From Microbacterium sp. 1.5R (lineage in GTDB: Bacteria > Actinomycetota > Actinomycetes > Actinomycetales > Microbacteriaceae), in assembly GCF_001889265.1 (NCBI RefSeq), contig NZ_CP018151.1, positions 186,001 to 250,000 on the forward strand: DNA of 64,000 nt, written 5' to 3'. The position numbers and the translations under genes were made by a program. Below the pieces are notes generated by a model. It made no database searches. It worked only from the letters and a program-made list of their open reading frames with translations, and was not told the DNA's origin. Below are positions 45,471 through 54,129 of the stretch, in pieces. Position 1 is the stretch's first letter. Each line of letters opens with the position of its first letter.

Positions 45471-47057
45471 ATGACCGTTCCCGTCCTCACCGGGCATTCC
45501 TCGATCGCCGGGCGCTCCGTCGCCGGCACCGGCTCGGCACTGCACGCCATCGCGCCCGACACCGACGAGCAGCTCGATCCGCCCTACTCGCAGATCGACG
45601 TCGACCAGCTCCGCGAGGCGACGGCGGCCGCCGCAGAGGCGTTCGTGACGTTCTCGCGCCTCGAGCCCGAGGCCCACGCGGCCTTCCTCGAGACGGTTGC
45701 GGAGGAGATCGAGGCGATCGGCGACACACTGATCGAACGGGCGATGCAGGAGACCGGGTTGCCGCAGGCGCGTCTTCTCGGCGAGCGTGCGCGCACCACC
45801 GGGCAGCTGCGGCTGTTCGCCGAGGTCATCCGAGCCGGCGAGCACCGAGGCGTGCGCATCGATCCGGCGCAGCCCGACCGCACGCCGGTGCCCCGCGTCG
45901 ACATCCGTCAGCGCAAGATCCCTCTCGGGCCGGTGGCGGTGTTCGGGGCGTCGAACTTCCCGTTCGCGTTCTCCACCGCCGGGGGAGACACCGCATCCGC
46001 CCTCGCAGCCGGCTGCCCGGTCGTGTTCAAGGCGCACAGCTCGCACCCCGGCACGAGCGAGCTCGTGGCGACGGCGATCGCGCGTGCCATCGACGCCCAT
46101 GGACTCCACCCGGGAGTGTTCTCGCACATCTTCGGCCCGGGCCGCAGCGTCGGACAGGCGCTCGTCTCCGACCCCGAGATCCAGGCCGTCGGGTTCACCG
46201 GCTCCCGCGAAGGCGGTCTCGCCCTCGTGCGCGCCTCGCAGGCGCGGCCGGTGCCGATCCCCGTCTACGCCGAGATGAGCTCGGTGAACCCCGTGTTCAT
46301 CCTGCCCGGCGCTCTGCGCGGCGATGTCGGAGCACTCGCCGCGGGGTACGTGCAGAGCGCGACCGGATCCAGCGGGCAGCTGTGCACGCAGCCCGGAATC
46401 GTCTTCGTCCCGCGGGGCGAGCAGGGCGACGCCTTCCTGCAGGCCGTATCCGAGGCGCTGCGCGCGGCCACAGGGCAGACCATGCTCTCGCCGAGCATCG
46501 CCGCCGCGTGGCGCGAGGGCGTCGAGACGAGGGACGCCAACGCCGAGATCCTCGCGCGGGGATCCGACGGAGAGGGTCCGCATGCTCCCGCGCCGGTGAT
46601 CCACGCCGCCGACCTCGGATCGTTCGAGGAGAACCACGTGCTGCACGAGGAGATCTTCGGTGCGGCATCGCTGGTGGTGCGGTACGGCGATGTCGCCGAG
46701 CTGGTGCAGGCGGCGTCGCGTCTCGAGGGGCAGCTGACGGCCACGCTGCAGCTCAGCGCGGACGACAAGGAGCTCGCCGCGGCGCTGCTGCCGGTGCTCG
46801 AGCGCAAGGTCGGACGCATCCTCGCGAACGGCTGGCCGACCGGGGTCGAGGTCGGGCACGCCATGGTTCATGGCGGACCGTTCCCGGCGACGAGCGACTC
46901 GCGCACCACGAGCGTCGGGACCCTCGCGATCGAGCGCTTCCTGCGGCCCGTCGCCTATCAGAACATCCCCGACGAGCTGCTGCCCGAGGCGCTGCGCGAC
47001 GCCAACCCGTGGCACGTCCCGCGCTTCATCGACGGGCGGCGCGAGGCGTCCGCATGA
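45471..47057 (+). CDS. 2,5-dioxovalerate (ketoglutarate semialdehyde) dehydrogenase, NADP-type aldehyde dehydrogenase
   Basis: A 528-residue aldehyde dehydrogenase. It has the Rossmann-side segment [20 protein letters not shown] with the catalytic Asn, [12 protein letters not shown], the general-base Glu in [15 protein letters not shown] and the nucleophilic Cys in [10 protein letters not shown]. The ASNFPFAFS and SSVNPVF forms are typical of the ketoglutarate-semialdehyde subgroup, and the position after kdgD gives the substrate. Product is 2-oxoglutarate for the TCA cycle. AAGGAG lies 6-7 nt upstream of the ATG. The stop overlaps the next start (ATGA). Confidence 0.93.
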   Translation: MTVPVLTGHSSIAGRSVAGTGSALHAIAPDTDEQLDPPYSQIDVDQLREATAAAAEAFVTFSRLEPEAHAAFLETVAEEIEAIGDTLIERAMQETGLPQARLLGERARTTGQLRLFAEVIRAGEHRGVRIDPAQPDRTPVPRVDIRQRKIPLGPVAVFGASNFPFAFSTAGGDTASALAAGCPVVFKAHSSHPGTSELVATAIARAIDAHGLHPGVFSHIFGPGRSVGQALVSDPEIQAVGFTGSREGGLALVRASQARPVPIPVYAEMSSVNPVFILPGALRGDVGALAAGYVQSATGSSGQLCTQPGIVFVPRGEQGDAFLQAVSEALRAATGQTMLSPSIAAAWREGVETRDANAEILARGSDGEGPHAPAPVIHAADLGSFEENHVLHEEIFGAASLVVRYGDVAELVQAASRLEGQLTATLQLSADDKELAAALLPVLERKVGRILANGWPTGVEVGHAMVHGGPFPATSDSRTTSVGTLAIERFLRPVAYQNIPDELLPEALRDANPWHVPRFIDGRREASA

Positions 47058-48376
47058 GCGCCGTTCCCACCGTCGACAGAGTCGAGGTCGTTCCGGTCGC
47101 CGGCCACGACTCGATGTTGTTGAACCTCTCGGGCGCGCACGGGCCGTTCTTCACCCGCAACATCGTCATCGTGACGGATTCGGACGGACGCGAGGGTCTC
47201 GGCGAGGTCCCCGGCGGAGAGCCGATCCGCCGCACCATCACCGAGGCCGGCGAGATGCTCTCGGGTCAGCCGGTCGGCCGATACCGTTCGCTGCTGCGGT
47301 CGATCGCTACGCGCTTCGCCGATCGCGACGCCGGTGGCCGCGGGCTGCAGACATTCGACCTGCGCACCACCGTGCACGCCGTCACCGGCATCGAGTCGGC
47401 GCTTCTCGACCTCCATGCGCAGCACCTCGGCGTGCCGGTCGCCGAACTGCTCGGCGACGGTCAGCAGCGCGACAGCGTGCCGATGCTGGGCTATCTGTTC
47501 TTCGTCGGCGATGCCGACAGGACCGACCTCCCCTATCTGCGCGAGAGCGGCGACAGCTGGGAGAGCGTGCGACGCGAAGAGGCGATGACGGCCGAGGGCG
47601 TCGTGCGCCTGGCCGAAGCCGCCCAGCAGCGCTACGGATTCTCGGACTTCAAGCTCAAGGGCGGCGTGCTCGACGGAGAGATCGAGGCCGACGTCGTGAC
47701 CGCCCTCTCCCAGCGCTTTCCCGAGGCGCGCATCACGCTCGACCCGAACGGCGGGTGGTTGCTGGAGGATGCGGTGCGCATCGGTCGACGACTGCGCGAC
47801 GTGCTCGCCTACGCCGAGGACCCCTGCGGTGCCGAGGGCCGGTTCTCGGGCCGCGAGGTGATGGCGGAGTTCCGGCGGCGCACCGGACTGCGGACCGCGA
47901 CGAACATGATCGCGACCGACTGGCGCGAGATGGCGCACGCGATCCGATCGGACGCCGTCGACATCCCGCTCGCTGACCCGCACTTCTGGACGATGGCAGG
48001 GTCGGTGCGCGTCGCGCAGCTGTGCAACGACTTCGACCTCACATGGGGCTCGCACTCGAACAACCACTTCGACATCTCGCTGGCGATGTTCACGCAGGTC
48101 GGTGCGGCCGCGCCCGGCGAGATCACGGCACTCGACACGCACTGGATCTGGCAGGACGGTCAGCAGCTGACGGTCGATGCGCCGCAGATCCGCGACGGCG
48201 CGGTGCGCGTGCCCGACCGGCCGGGGCTCGGTGTGACGATCGACCGCGTGCGGCTCGCCGAGGCCCACGAGCTGTATGTCGAGCACGGGCTCGGCGCCCG
48301 TGACGACGCGATCGGCATGCAGTACCTCGTGCCCGACTGGCAGTTCGACAGCAAGCGGCCCGCCCTCGTGCGCTGA
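47054..48376 (+). CDS. gudD: Glucarate dehydratase
   Basis: This 440-residue enolase-superfamily enzyme dehydrates D-glucarate (or L-idarate) to 5-dehydro-4-deoxy-D-glucarate. The residues match the well-studied enzyme: [14 protein letters not shown] (KxK), [54 protein letters not shown] (Asp) and [20 protein letters not shown] (catalytic His). It is last in the kdgD - dehydrogenase - gudD operon, which completes conversion of glucarate to 2-oxoglutarate. Confidence 0.95.
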   Translation: MSAVPTVDRVEVVPVAGHDSMLLNLSGAHGPFFTRNIVIVTDSDGREGLGEVPGGEPIRRTITEAGEMLSGQPVGRYRSLLRSIATRFADRDAGGRGLQTFDLRTTVHAVTGIESALLDLHAQHLGVPVAELLGDGQQRDSVPMLGYLFFVGDADRTDLPYLRESGDSWESVRREEAMTAEGVVRLAEAAQQRYGFSDFKLKGGVLDGEIEADVVTALSQRFPEARITLDPNGGWLLEDAVRIGRRLRDVLAYAEDPCGAEGRFSGREVMAEFRRRTGLRTATNMIATDWREMAHAIRSDAVDIPLADPHFWTMAGSVRVAQLCNDFDLTWGSHSNNHFDISLAMFTQVGAAAPGEITALDTHWIWQDGQQLTVDAPQIRDGAVRVPDRPGLGVTIDRVRLAEAHELYVEHGLGARDDAIGMQYLVPDWQFDSKRPALVR

Positions 48377-48395
48377 GGCGCGTCCGGGTGGATCG

Positions 48396-49904
48396 CTACT
48401 CGAACCCGCCGGTCAACCGTCCCCGCATCCGCTGACTGCTCTCGTTCATCCCGACGATCTCGACGCTCTTGCCGAGCGCTGCGTACTTCGTCTCGATCGC
48501 ATCCAGGGCGGCGACGGTCGACGCATCCCAGATGTGCGATCCCGAGAGGTCGATCACGACATGCTCGGGGTCGTCGGGGTACTCGAAGAGGGTGGTCAGG
48601 TCATTGCTCGAGGCGAAGAACAGCTCGCCGTTCACAACGTAGCGCGCGACGTCGCCCGAGACCGAGCGGTCGACCGAGCGCTCGACCGACACGAAGTGCG
48701 CCACCCGCCGCACGAACAGCACGGATGCGACCAGCACCCCGCCGACGACGCCGACCGCGAGGTTGTGGGTGAGGAGCACGAGCACGACGGTCGCCACCAT
48801 CACGAAGGTCTCGCTCTTCGGCATCCGCTTGAGGGTCGACGGCTTCACGCTGTGCCAGTCGAAGGCGCCGATCGCGACCATGATCATCACGGCGACGAGG
48901 GCGGCCATGGGGATCGTGCCGACGAAGTCGCCGAACACGACGACCAGCAGGAACAGGAAGATGCCGGCGCAGAACGTCGAGATGCGGGTGCGCGCCCCGG
49001 ACGCCTTGACGCCGATCATGGTCTGGCCGATCACCGCGCATCCGCCCATGCCTCCGAAGATTCCGGAGAGCATGTTCGCCACGCCCTGCGCCCACGACTC
49101 GCGCGTCTTGTTCGAGTGGGTGTCGGTGATCTCGTCGACGAGCTTGGCGGTGAGCAGTGACTCCATGAGCCCGACCAGCGCGACCCCGAGGGCGAACGGA
49201 GCGATGATCGTGAACGTCTCCCAGGTGAGCGGCACGTTCGGGATGAACAGCTCGGGAAGGCTCTTCGGCAGCTCGCCCTGATCGCCGACCGTCGGCACGG
49301 TGATCGCGAACGCCAGCACGACACCGGTCACGATGATCACCGACACGAGCGGCGCGGGCACGACCCTGGTGATCCTCGGCATCACGATCATCACGACGAT
49401 CCCCAGTGCGACCAGCGGATACACCAGCCACGGCACGTCGATCAGCTGCGGGAACTGCGAGCTGAACACGAAGATCGCGAGCGCGTTCACGAACCCGACC
49501 ATGACGCTGCGTGGGATGAATCGCATCAGCTTCGCGACGCCCAGCACCCCGAGGAGCACCTGGAAGATGCCCGCGAGGATCACGGTCGCGATGAAGTAGT
49601 CCATCCCGTAGGTCGGAGCGACCGGTGCGATCACGAGCGCGACGGCTCCGGTCGCCGCGGTCACCATCGCGGGGCGCCCGCCGAGGAACGCGATCGACAC
49701 CGCCATGATGAACGACGAGAACAGCCCGACCTTCGGGTCGACGCCCGCGATCACCGAGAACGCGATCGCCTCGGGGATCAGCGCGAGACCCACGACCAGG
49801 CCCGCGAGCACCTCGCGCGTCAGCATCCGCGGACTCTTCAGCGCCTGGAGGACAGTGGGATTCGCCCGATAGCGGGCGCGATCGTCGACCGCGAGTGCAG
49901 ACAT
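48396..49904 (-). CDS. SulP-family anion transporter with STAS domain
   Basis: The 502-residue protein has the SulP core with the conserved GLVVGLALIPEAIAFSVIAG segment near residue 35 and VGLFSSFIMAVSIAFLGGRP, about 12-14 hydrophobic helices in all, and a C-terminal STAS domain (ERSVDRSVSGDVARYVVNGE, HVVIDLSGSHIWDASTVAAL). Members move sulfate, bicarbonate or other anions. It converges on gudD with a 19-bp gap and is separately transcribed, so it is not clearly part of the aldarate pathway. Confidence 0.92.
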   Translation of the reverse strand: MSALAVDDRARYRANPTVLQALKSPRMLTREVLAGLVVGLALIPEAIAFSVIAGVDPKVGLFSSFIMAVSIAFLGGRPAMVTAATGAVALVIAPVAPTYGMDYFIATVILAGIFQVLLGVLGVAKLMRFIPRSVMVGFVNALAIFVFSSQFPQLIDVPWLVYPLVALGIVVMIVMPRITRVVPAPLVSVIIVTGVVLAFAITVPTVGDQGELPKSLPELFIPNVPLTWETFTIIAPFALGVALVGLMESLLTAKLVDEITDTHSNKTRESWAQGVANMLSGIFGGMGGCAVIGQTMIGVKASGARTRISTFCAGIFLFLLVVVFGDFVGTIPMAALVAVMIMVAIGAFDWHSVKPSTLKRMPKSETFVMVATVVLVLLTHNLAVGVVGGVLVASVLFVRRVAHFVSVERSVDRSVSGDVARYVVNGELFFASSNDLTTLFEYPDDPEHVVIDLSGSHIWDASTVAALDAIETKYAALGKSVEIVGMNESSQRMRGRLTGGFE

Positions 49905-49967
49905 GGGGATGCTCCAGAGAAGGTGCCCGGGGATGGGGCAGACGTTCCAGCGTAAGACCTCGGTCTC

Positions 49968-50059
49968 GATGCGGAGGATTTCTGCAGTACGGAGGGCGGA
50001 TGCCGGGAATCGGCCCTCCGTATCGAGGATCCCCTCCCGACGGTGGTGTCGCGGGAGGG
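49968..50059. repeat. Intergenic double-hairpin element (single copy)
   Basis: Within the 323-bp gap upstream of the SulP gene, GATGCGGAGGATTTCTGCAG precedes a perfect 10-bp inverted repeat, TACGGAGGGC at 49988-49997 and GCCCTCCGTA at 50013-50022. A second perfect 8-bp stem, CCCTCCCG/CGGGAGGG, lies at 50032-50059. The left part matches the repeats at 52754 and 54025. The remainder of the gap holds the divergent promoters of SulP and the DUF2520 gene and nothing else I can name. Confidence 0.7.
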
Positions 50060-50227
50060 TGGCGAGATCGAGAGGTCATTGCGAGCAGGGTTCTGCCTGT
50101 TCTGCGCAGCAGAGTGACAAGGGCTGGGCGCGTTCGGATTGTCAGTATGCTCCGAGATTTTGCGCGTACCCGGTCTCGGGCGGATACTCATCCCATCCGC
50201 GCCGCCCTTCTCGGCCGGGGAATCGAC

Positions 50228-50953
50228 ATGCACAGCACCCCTGTTCTCGCCCCTGACACGACCATCGCCATCGTCGGCGCCGGTCGTCTCGGCGGCGTTC
50301 TCGCCCGGGCCCTGCGTGCAGCGGGCTTCGGCGTCCTCGGCCCGCTTCGTCGCGACGACCGGATGCCGGATGCCGATCTCGCGCTGCTCTGCGTTCCCGA
50401 TTCGGCGATCGCAGCCGTGGCCTTCGCCGCGCGACCGCATGCTCGACTCGTCGCGCATGTCTCAGGTGCGACGCCGCTCGCCGACGTCGACTTCAGCATC
50501 CACCCGCTGCAGACCTTCACCGGCACCGAGACGCCCGAGGTCTTCCGCGGAATCGGCGTCGCGGTCGACGCCCGCACACCAGAGGCGCTCGCGGTGGCCG
50601 AGCAGCTCGCCACAGCGCTCGGTGCGACACCCTTCCGCGTCGACGACGCCCACCGCGCGGCGTATCACGCGGCCGCATCCTTCGCCTCGAACTTCGTGCT
50701 CACGGTGCTCGACGCCGCCGAGCGCCTCGCGGCTCCCTCCGGGCTGGATCGCGCCCACCTCGCACCGCTCGTGCAGCAGACGGTCGACAACTGGGTGGCG
50801 TCCGGCGCGGCATCCGCCCTCACCGGTCCGATCGCTCGCGGCGACGAGGCGACCGTCGCGCGGCAGCGCGCAGCATCCGCCGACGTCGCCGACCTCTTCG
50901 ATGCACTCGCCACCGCCACCCGAGCGGTCGCCGACAGAAAGCCCCGGTCATGA
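50228..50953 (+). CDS. Rossmann-like / DUF2520 domain protein, pantothenate-operon partner
   Basis: The 241-residue protein has an NAD(P)-binding start, TTIAIVGAGRLGGVLARALR, and the DUF2520 C-terminal helical domain (AYHAAASFASNFVLTVLDAA). Such proteins are often encoded with panC in Actinobacteria and are suspected to act in pantothenate synthesis, where a ketopantoate-reductase-like step is needed, but the reaction is not settled. The start at 50228 is chosen because the frame upstream is implausible. The stop overlaps the panC start (ATGA). Confidence 0.88.
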   Translation: MHSTPVLAPDTTIAIVGAGRLGGVLARALRAAGFGVLGPLRRDDRMPDADLALLCVPDSAIAAVAFAARPHARLVAHVSGATPLADVDFSIHPLQTFTGTETPEVFRGIGVAVDARTPEALAVAEQLATALGATPFRVDDAHRAAYHAAASFASNFVLTVLDAAERLAAPSGLDRAHLAPLVQQTVDNWVASGAASALTGPIARGDEATVARQRAASADVADLFDALATATRAVADRKPRS

Positions 50954-51816
50954 GAATCCTCCGTACGATCGCCGAGGTGCGCACCGCGGTTCGAGACGCC
51001 CGCGCTGACGGCGGGACTGTCGGGCTCGTCCCGACCATGGGCGCCTTCCACGAGGGGCACCTCTCGCTCATGCGCGCGGCGAGGGCGCAGAACGACCTCG
51101 TCGTCGTCTCGCTCTTCGTCAATCCGACCCAGTTCGCCGCGAACGAAGACCTCAGCACCTACCCGCGCGACGAAGCGCGTGACGCCGCGCTCGCCGAAGC
51201 CGAGGGTGTCGACATCCTCTTCGCCCCCGAGCCGGCCGAGATCTACCCCGACGGCTTCGCCACGAACATTCACGTGGCGGGCATCACCGAGGTGCTCGAC
51301 GGCGCGAGCCGCGGCCCCCACCACTTCGACGGCGTCGCGACCGTCGTCACGAAGCTGTTCGGCATCGTGCAGCCCGACGTCGCGTACTTCGGGCAGAAGG
51401 ATGCGCAGCAGGTGCTCGTCGTCCGCCGGGTCGTGCGTGACCTGAACCTCGATGTGCGCATCGAGGCGTGCCCCATCGTCCGCGAACCCGACGGACTCGC
51501 CATGAGCTCGCGCAACGTGTACCTCGACGCGGATGCACGCGCCCAGGCGACCGCGCTGAACCGCGCGCTCGACGCGGCGGATGCCGCGCACCGTTCGGGC
51601 GACGGCGATGGCGACGGCGATGGCGATGGCATCCTGTCCGCTGCCCGGGATGTTCTCGCCGAGGCGGGAATCGACGTCGAGTACCTGGAACTCCGGGATG
51701 CCGAGACGCTTCAGCCCGTCACCCGCATCGACCGCGACGCCCTGCTGCTCGTCGCCGCCCGTGTCGGCGCCGCCCGATTGATCGACAACCATCTGCTGAG
51801 AGGGTTCACGCCATGA
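50950..51816 (+). CDS. panC: Pantothenate synthetase
   Basis: The 288-residue enzyme joins pantoate and beta-alanine with ATP hydrolysis to AMP. It shows GLVPTMGAFHEGHLSLMRAA (HxGH ATP site), VVVSLFVNPTQFAANEDLST, FDGVATVVTKLFGIVQPDVA and YFGQKDAQQ, and MSSRNVYL with the KMSKS-like loop. A run of five GDGDGDGDGDG residues at about 217-227 comes from a six-base tandem repeat and lies in a surface-loop region. It sits between the DUF2520 gene and panB with overlapping ends. Confidence 0.96.
   Translation: MRILRTIAEVRTAVRDARADGGTVGLVPTMGAFHEGHLSLMRAARAQNDLVVVSLFVNPTQFAANEDLSTYPRDEARDAALAEAEGVDILFAPEPAEIYPDGFATNIHVAGITEVLDGASRGPHHFDGVATVVTKLFGIVQPDVAYFGQKDAQQVLVVRRVVRDLNLDVRIEACPIVREPDGLAMSSRNVYLDADARAQATALNRALDAADAAHRSGDGDGDGDGDGILSAARDVLAEAGIDVEYLELRDAETLQPVTRIDRDALLLVAARVGAARLIDNHLLRGFTP
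51598..51627 (+). repeat. GGCGAY hexamer microsatellite inside panC
   Basis: Five consecutive GGCGAY hexamers encode alternating Gly-Asp residues. Each added or lost unit changes the protein by two residues and keeps the frame. Most PanC proteins lack this run. Confidence 0.9.
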
Positions 51817-52682
51817 GCGCCCACGCCGCCCCGACGAAGCGACTGACCCTGCGCGATCTCGACGCCAAGAAGCATGCCGGCGAGCCGATCGTCATGGTCA
51901 CCGCGTACGACTTCCCGAGTGCGCAGATCGTCGAGGAGGCCAGCGTCGACCTGGTGCTCGTCGGCGATTCGGCCGCGATGACCGTGCTCGGCTACGACAG
52001 CACCGTGCCCGTCACGATCGACGAGATGCTGATGCTGACGAAAGCCGTGCGGCGCGGACTCACGAAGCCACTGCTCGTCGGCGACCTGCCCTTCGGTTCG
52101 TACGAGGCGTCGGATGAGCTCGCCCTCGCGACCGCGCAGCGCTTCATCAAGGAGGCCGGCGTCGACCTGGTCAAGATCGAGCGCGGCGGCACCACGGTCG
52201 ACCGTGCTCGAGCGCTCGTGAATGCCGGCATCCCCGTCGTCGGCCATGTCGGACTCACGCCGCAGACTGCGACCTCGCTCGGCGGATACCGCGCCCAGGG
52301 ACGCACCGCCGAGGCGGCGCTCGCCGTGATCGACGACGCCCTCGCGCTGCAGGATGCCGGAGTCTCGCTGCTCGTGATCGAAGCAGTGCCGTCCGAGGTC
52401 GCCGCCGCTCTCGCGCCCCTGCTGCGCATTCCGCTGATCGGCATCGGAGCCGGAGCGGATGCCGACGGCCAGGTGCTCGTCTTCCACGACCTGCTCGGCA
52501 TCTACGCCGGCGGGGCCGCCAAGTTCGTCAAGCGCTACGCCGATGTGCGCGGTGTGTCCATCGCGGGGGTCGCGGCCTATGCCGACGAGGTGCGAGGCGG
52601 GCAGTACCCGGCGCCCGAGCACGGCTACGGGATGCCCGAGGGCGAGGCCGCGCGACTGCGCGACCTGCTCGCGCGGCGGTAG
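51813..52682 (+). CDS. panB: 3-methyl-2-oxobutanoate hydroxymethyltransferase
   Basis: The 289-residue enzyme adds a formaldehyde unit from methylene-tetrahydrofolate to 2-oxoisovalerate, giving ketopantoate. It has IVMVTAYDFPSAQIVEEASV, LVLVGDSAAMTVLGYDST (Mg-binding Asp), VDLVKIERGGTTVD (substrate Lys and Glu), VVGHVGLTPQTATSLGGYRA and IPLIGIGAGADADGQVLVFH. The ATG overlaps the panC stop. It is the last gene of the operon. Confidence 0.96.
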   Translation: MSAHAAPTKRLTLRDLDAKKHAGEPIVMVTAYDFPSAQIVEEASVDLVLVGDSAAMTVLGYDSTVPVTIDEMLMLTKAVRRGLTKPLLVGDLPFGSYEASDELALATAQRFIKEAGVDLVKIERGGTTVDRARALVNAGIPVVGHVGLTPQTATSLGGYRAQGRTAEAALAVIDDALALQDAGVSLLVIEAVPSEVAAALAPLLRIPLIGIGAGADADGQVLVFHDLLGIYAGGAAKFVKRYADVRGVSIAGVAAYADEVRGGQYPAPEHGYGMPEGEAARLRDLLARR

Positions 52683-52753
52683 GCGTCGGCCTCCCGGGGC
52701 TCGGCGTCCGGGGCTCGGCATCAGGCACTGCTGTCCTTCTCTTGCTGACCTCG

Positions 52754-53190
52754 TCGATGCGGAGGAGATCTGCGATGCGGAGGGCCGAATCGACGATCCC
52801 ATCCTCCGGTGCGCTGTTCTCCTCCGCACCGTAGGAGTGCGATGGCTGCCGTGTCGAGGTCTCGAAGCGCGCGCATCACGCATTGTGAAGGAGAAATGCG
52901 CTTCCGAAGGAGAGAATCCCGGGATCAGGCCTTCCGAAGCGCAGAACTCCTCCGTTGCGTGCGCATCCGGCTCTGCTGTCTTTCTCGTGCTGGCCATCGT
53001 CGATGCGGAGGGCCCTATCGACGATCCCATCCTCCGGTGCGCTGTTCTCCTCCGCACCGCAGGTGCGCTGCGGCCGTCGTGGCGGGGTGCCGCAGCCGTG
53101 CGGCCCGCGCGCTGCGAAGGAGAAATGCGCTTCCGAAGGAGGGAATCCCGGGATCAGGCCTTCCGAGGCGCAGAACTCCTCCGTTGGGTG
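52754..53190. repeat. 229-bp tandem duplication of a double-hairpin element
   Basis: Two copies fill the 572-bp gap after panB. The block ATCGACGATCCC...CACCG is identical over 43 bp at 52789-52831 and 53017-53059. A second block of 73 bp beginning GAAGGAGAAATGCGCTTCCG occurs at 52885-52957 and 53114-53186 with three differences. Each copy holds two nested hairpins: GGAGGAG...CTCCTCC and GAAGGAG...CTCCTCCG outer arms with CCGAAGGAG/CCTTCCGA-type inner arms. The spacer between the two blocks diverged strongly, so the arms are conserved and the linker is not. Confidence 0.85.
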
Positions 53191-53235
53191 GGTGCGTGGT
53201 TGCGTGGGTGTGTGGGTGTGTGGGTGCGTGGGTGC
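53184..53235 (+). repeat. G-rich low-complexity tract
   Basis: About 50 bp of GGGTG and GTGTGTGGG units (six or more runs of three G) directly after the second hairpin copy and before the end of the HTH gene. The pattern has quadruplex-forming potential on the plus strand and is prone to slippage. Confidence 0.7.
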
Positions 53236-53254
53236 CGCGACGAAAGAGGTCCCC

Positions 53255-53458
53255 TCACGCCTCCCAGCGCAGGATGTCGCCAGGCTGGCATTCCAGCACT
53301 TCGCACAGTGCGTCGAGGGTCGAGAACCGCACGGCTTTCGCCCGCCCGTTCTTCAGCACGGCCAGGTTCGTCGGCGTGATCCCGATGCGCTCGGCCAGCT
53401 CGCCGACACCCATCTTGCGTCGCGCCATCATCACGTCGATGTCGACGACGACGGGCAT
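53255..53458 (-). CDS. Small Cro/CI-type HTH regulator (YozG-like)
   Basis: The 67-residue protein is one HTH domain: VVVDIDVMMARRKMGVGELA, ERIGITPTNLAVLKNGRAKA, then FSTLDALCEVLECQPGDIL. This is the pattern of the small YozG-like regulators that pair with DUF2975 membrane proteins. Its ATG overlaps the stop of the DUF2975 gene by one base (TGATG), so the two are coupled. Confidence 0.92.
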   Translation of the reverse strand: MPVVVDIDVMMARRKMGVGELAERIGITPTNLAVLKNGRAKAVRFSTLDALCEVLECQPGDILRWEA

Positions 53459-53946
53459 CAGATGACCTCGTTGTCGAGCTCGGACCGCAGCGCCTGCGCC
53501 TCGACATCGCGGTCGATCGCCTGCCGCAGCAGCGCCTTCATCACCACGACCAGCAGGGCGACGCCGGCGAGCACCACGCCGGCTCCGCCGATGAGCGCGA
53601 CGAGACCCGGAGCTGCCGAGCCCGGAGCGAGGATCGCCGCGAGGATCCACAGGAGAGCCGCGGCCACGAGGATCGCGCCGATGATCACGTCGATGTAGCG
53701 GAACGACGAGGTCGAGAAGATCGATCCGCGACGCACCTTCGTGAGCAGCAGCCACACGCAGATGCCGAAGACCTGCAGAGTGCCGACCCCGAGGACGACG
53801 ATCGACACGAAGGCGATCCGTCCCCACAGCTCTTCGTCGGCGAGGTCGAGCCACAGCAGCGGCACGATGAGCGCCTGCACGGCCACGGATCCGACCAGCG
53901 CCAGCGCGATCACGACCCGCAGCACGATGATCGTCGACTTCGCCAT
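53458..53946 (-). CDS. DUF2975 membrane protein
   Basis: A 162-residue membrane protein with four hydrophobic helices (LRVVIALALVGSVAVQALIV, FVSIVVLGVGTLQVFGICVW, IDVIIGAILVAAALLWILAA, AGVVLAGVALLVVVMKALLR) and a C-terminal acidic tail. The loop KVRRGSIFSTSSFRYID fits the DUF2975 consensus. Family role is unknown; it is nearly always paired with a YozG-like HTH. GAGGTGGAG precedes the ATG. The upstream ATCGTTAATCGTTCGAT stretch may be the HTH operator. Confidence 0.9.
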   Translation of the reverse strand: MAKSTIIVLRVVIALALVGSVAVQALIVPLLWLDLADEELWGRIAFVSIVVLGVGTLQVFGICVWLLLTKVRRGSIFSTSSFRYIDVIIGAILVAAALLWILAAILAPGSAAPGLVALIGGAGVVLAGVALLVVVMKALLRQAIDRDVEAQALRSELDNEVI

Positions 53947-54024
53947 GACTCCACCTCTCATCGAACAACAGCAGAAATCTATCGTTAATCGTTCGATTGA
54001 GCAAGGTGGATGTGCGGGGCGCGT

Positions 54025-54117
54025 TCGATGCGGAGGAGATCTGCGGAAGGGAGGATCAACTTCGCGAGTTCGTCCTCCGGTGCGCAGATCTCCTCCGTTA
54101 CGCAGATCTGCTCCGGA
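54025..54117. repeat. Double-hairpin element with a perfect 15-bp outer stem
   Basis: CGGAGGAGATCTGCG at 54031-54045 and its exact complement at 54083-54097 enclose an inner GGAGGA/TCCTCC stem (54050-54055 and 54073-54078). A partial third arm, CGCAGATCTGCTCCGG, follows at 54101. The left end shares GATGCGGAGGAGATCTGCG with the element at 52754. It opens the 739-bp gap upstream of the DUF2975 gene. Confidence 0.85.
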
Positions 54118-54129
54118 TGCCGGGGCCGG

